Shown: positions 63,862 through 64,000 of the stretch, in pieces
Position numbering within the stretch: position 1 is the first letter of the stretch
Layout of the letters: every line of letters starts with the position of its first letter
Source: Microaerobacter geothermalis
Lineage (GTDB): Bacteria > Bacillota > Bacilli > DSM-22679
DNA length: 64,000 bases
Assembly: GCF_021608135.1 (NCBI RefSeq)
Contig: NZ_JAKIHL010000004.1
Location: 58,644-122,643 of the forward strand
Direction: 5' to 3'
The notes under the pieces: model-generated
What the model was told of the DNA's origin: nothing
Databases searched by the model: none
Seen by the model: only the letters and a program-made list of their open reading frames with translations
Translations under genes and position numbers: made by a program

Positions 63862-64000
63862 AGTCAATCTTTTAGAGCTTTTTGCGATGTGCTTTTTTCC
63901 GTGGGCTGCCGCCACAATATCTCCTCAATGTCTAAGGGAAAAACTGCATCATTTTCAGATTTTTAAGCCGGTATTTTCCCACTGAACGCGATCTCCCCAA
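63862..64000. other. Unassigned end of window
   Basis: No frame on either strand could be assigned to a gene in these 139 bases. In B. subtilis polC lies upstream of rimP, but the expected PolC C-terminus was not recognised here. The region probably holds only the promoter's upstream flank. Confidence 0.4.

Overview
The window is a chromosomal segment of an endospore-forming, low-G+C Gram-positive bacterium of the order Bacillales. Almost every gene lies on the minus strand, and the order from 64000 down to 1 follows the Bacillus subtilis nusA-to-mutS region: rimP-nusA-rnpM-ylxQ-infB-rbfA-nrnA-truB-ribF-rpsO-pnpA-ylxY-mlpA-dut-ylmC-spoVFA-spoVFB-asd-dapG-dapA-rnjB-tepA-ylzJ-spoIIIE-ymfC-nupNOPQ-ymfF-ymfH-ymfI-ymfJ-ymfK-rodZ-yajQ-rimO-pgsA-cinA-DEAD helicase-recA-recX-rny-ymdB-spoVS-dipeptidase-korAB-pduL-MBL-miaB-ricA-cotE-amidoligase-mutS. 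CotE, SpoVS, both dipicolinate synthase subunits, SpoIIIE, YlmC and a Spo0E-like phosphatase show sporulation. KorAB, FNR-type operators and a nitric-oxide/Fe-S-repair-like locus suggest an anaerobic or facultative life. The genus cannot be fixed from the sequence; a Tepidibacillus/Vulcanibacillus-like thermophile is only a guess.

Layout: 1-6661 holds mismatch repair (partial mutS), an ATP-grasp/amidoligase-like protein, spore coat CotE, RicA and MiaB. 6922-9160 is an accessory locus of two divergent units around 7558-7764. One unit encodes a DUF542 protein and a short haem-copper-oxidase-like protein; the other encodes a polytopic haem-copper-oxidase-like protein and a 59-residue protein. 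9150-14627 is central metabolism and hydrolases (MBL hydrolase, PduL, KorAB, dipeptidase). 14694-22802 is sporulation, RNA decay and recombination. 22816-32231 holds phospholipid synthesis, RimO, YajQ, RodZ and the ymf cluster. 32645-38334 is a nucleoside ABC importer with its GntR regulator. 38619-49591 holds DNA translocation, quality control, RNase J and the diaminopimelate/dipicolinate pathway. 49718-63721 is the dut/mlpA/pnpA/rpsO/infB/nusA translation and RNA-processing block. Two genes shorter than 60 codons were found by hand: a four-cysteine zinc-ribbon protein (32318-32476) and a Spo0E-like protein (50096-50272).

The most unusual feature is a family of at least eleven interspersed intergenic elements with GGAACTAAA / TTTAGTTCC ends. 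They are built from a few shared modules: a GAACTCGAC...ACGTGTAAAT block, a TGATATGAAAA / TTTTCATATCA palindrome, a GACCC-GAAG-GGGTC mini-hairpin and a CCCTCAAA / TTTGAGGG hairpin. None interrupts a gene, no transposase is present, and one copy lies inside the predicted recA 5' leader. The second notable signal is a pair of FNR-type operators in the 207-bp divergent intergenic region. Each is centred exactly 41.5 bp upstream of a predicted start site on opposite strands, which is the class II activation geometry.
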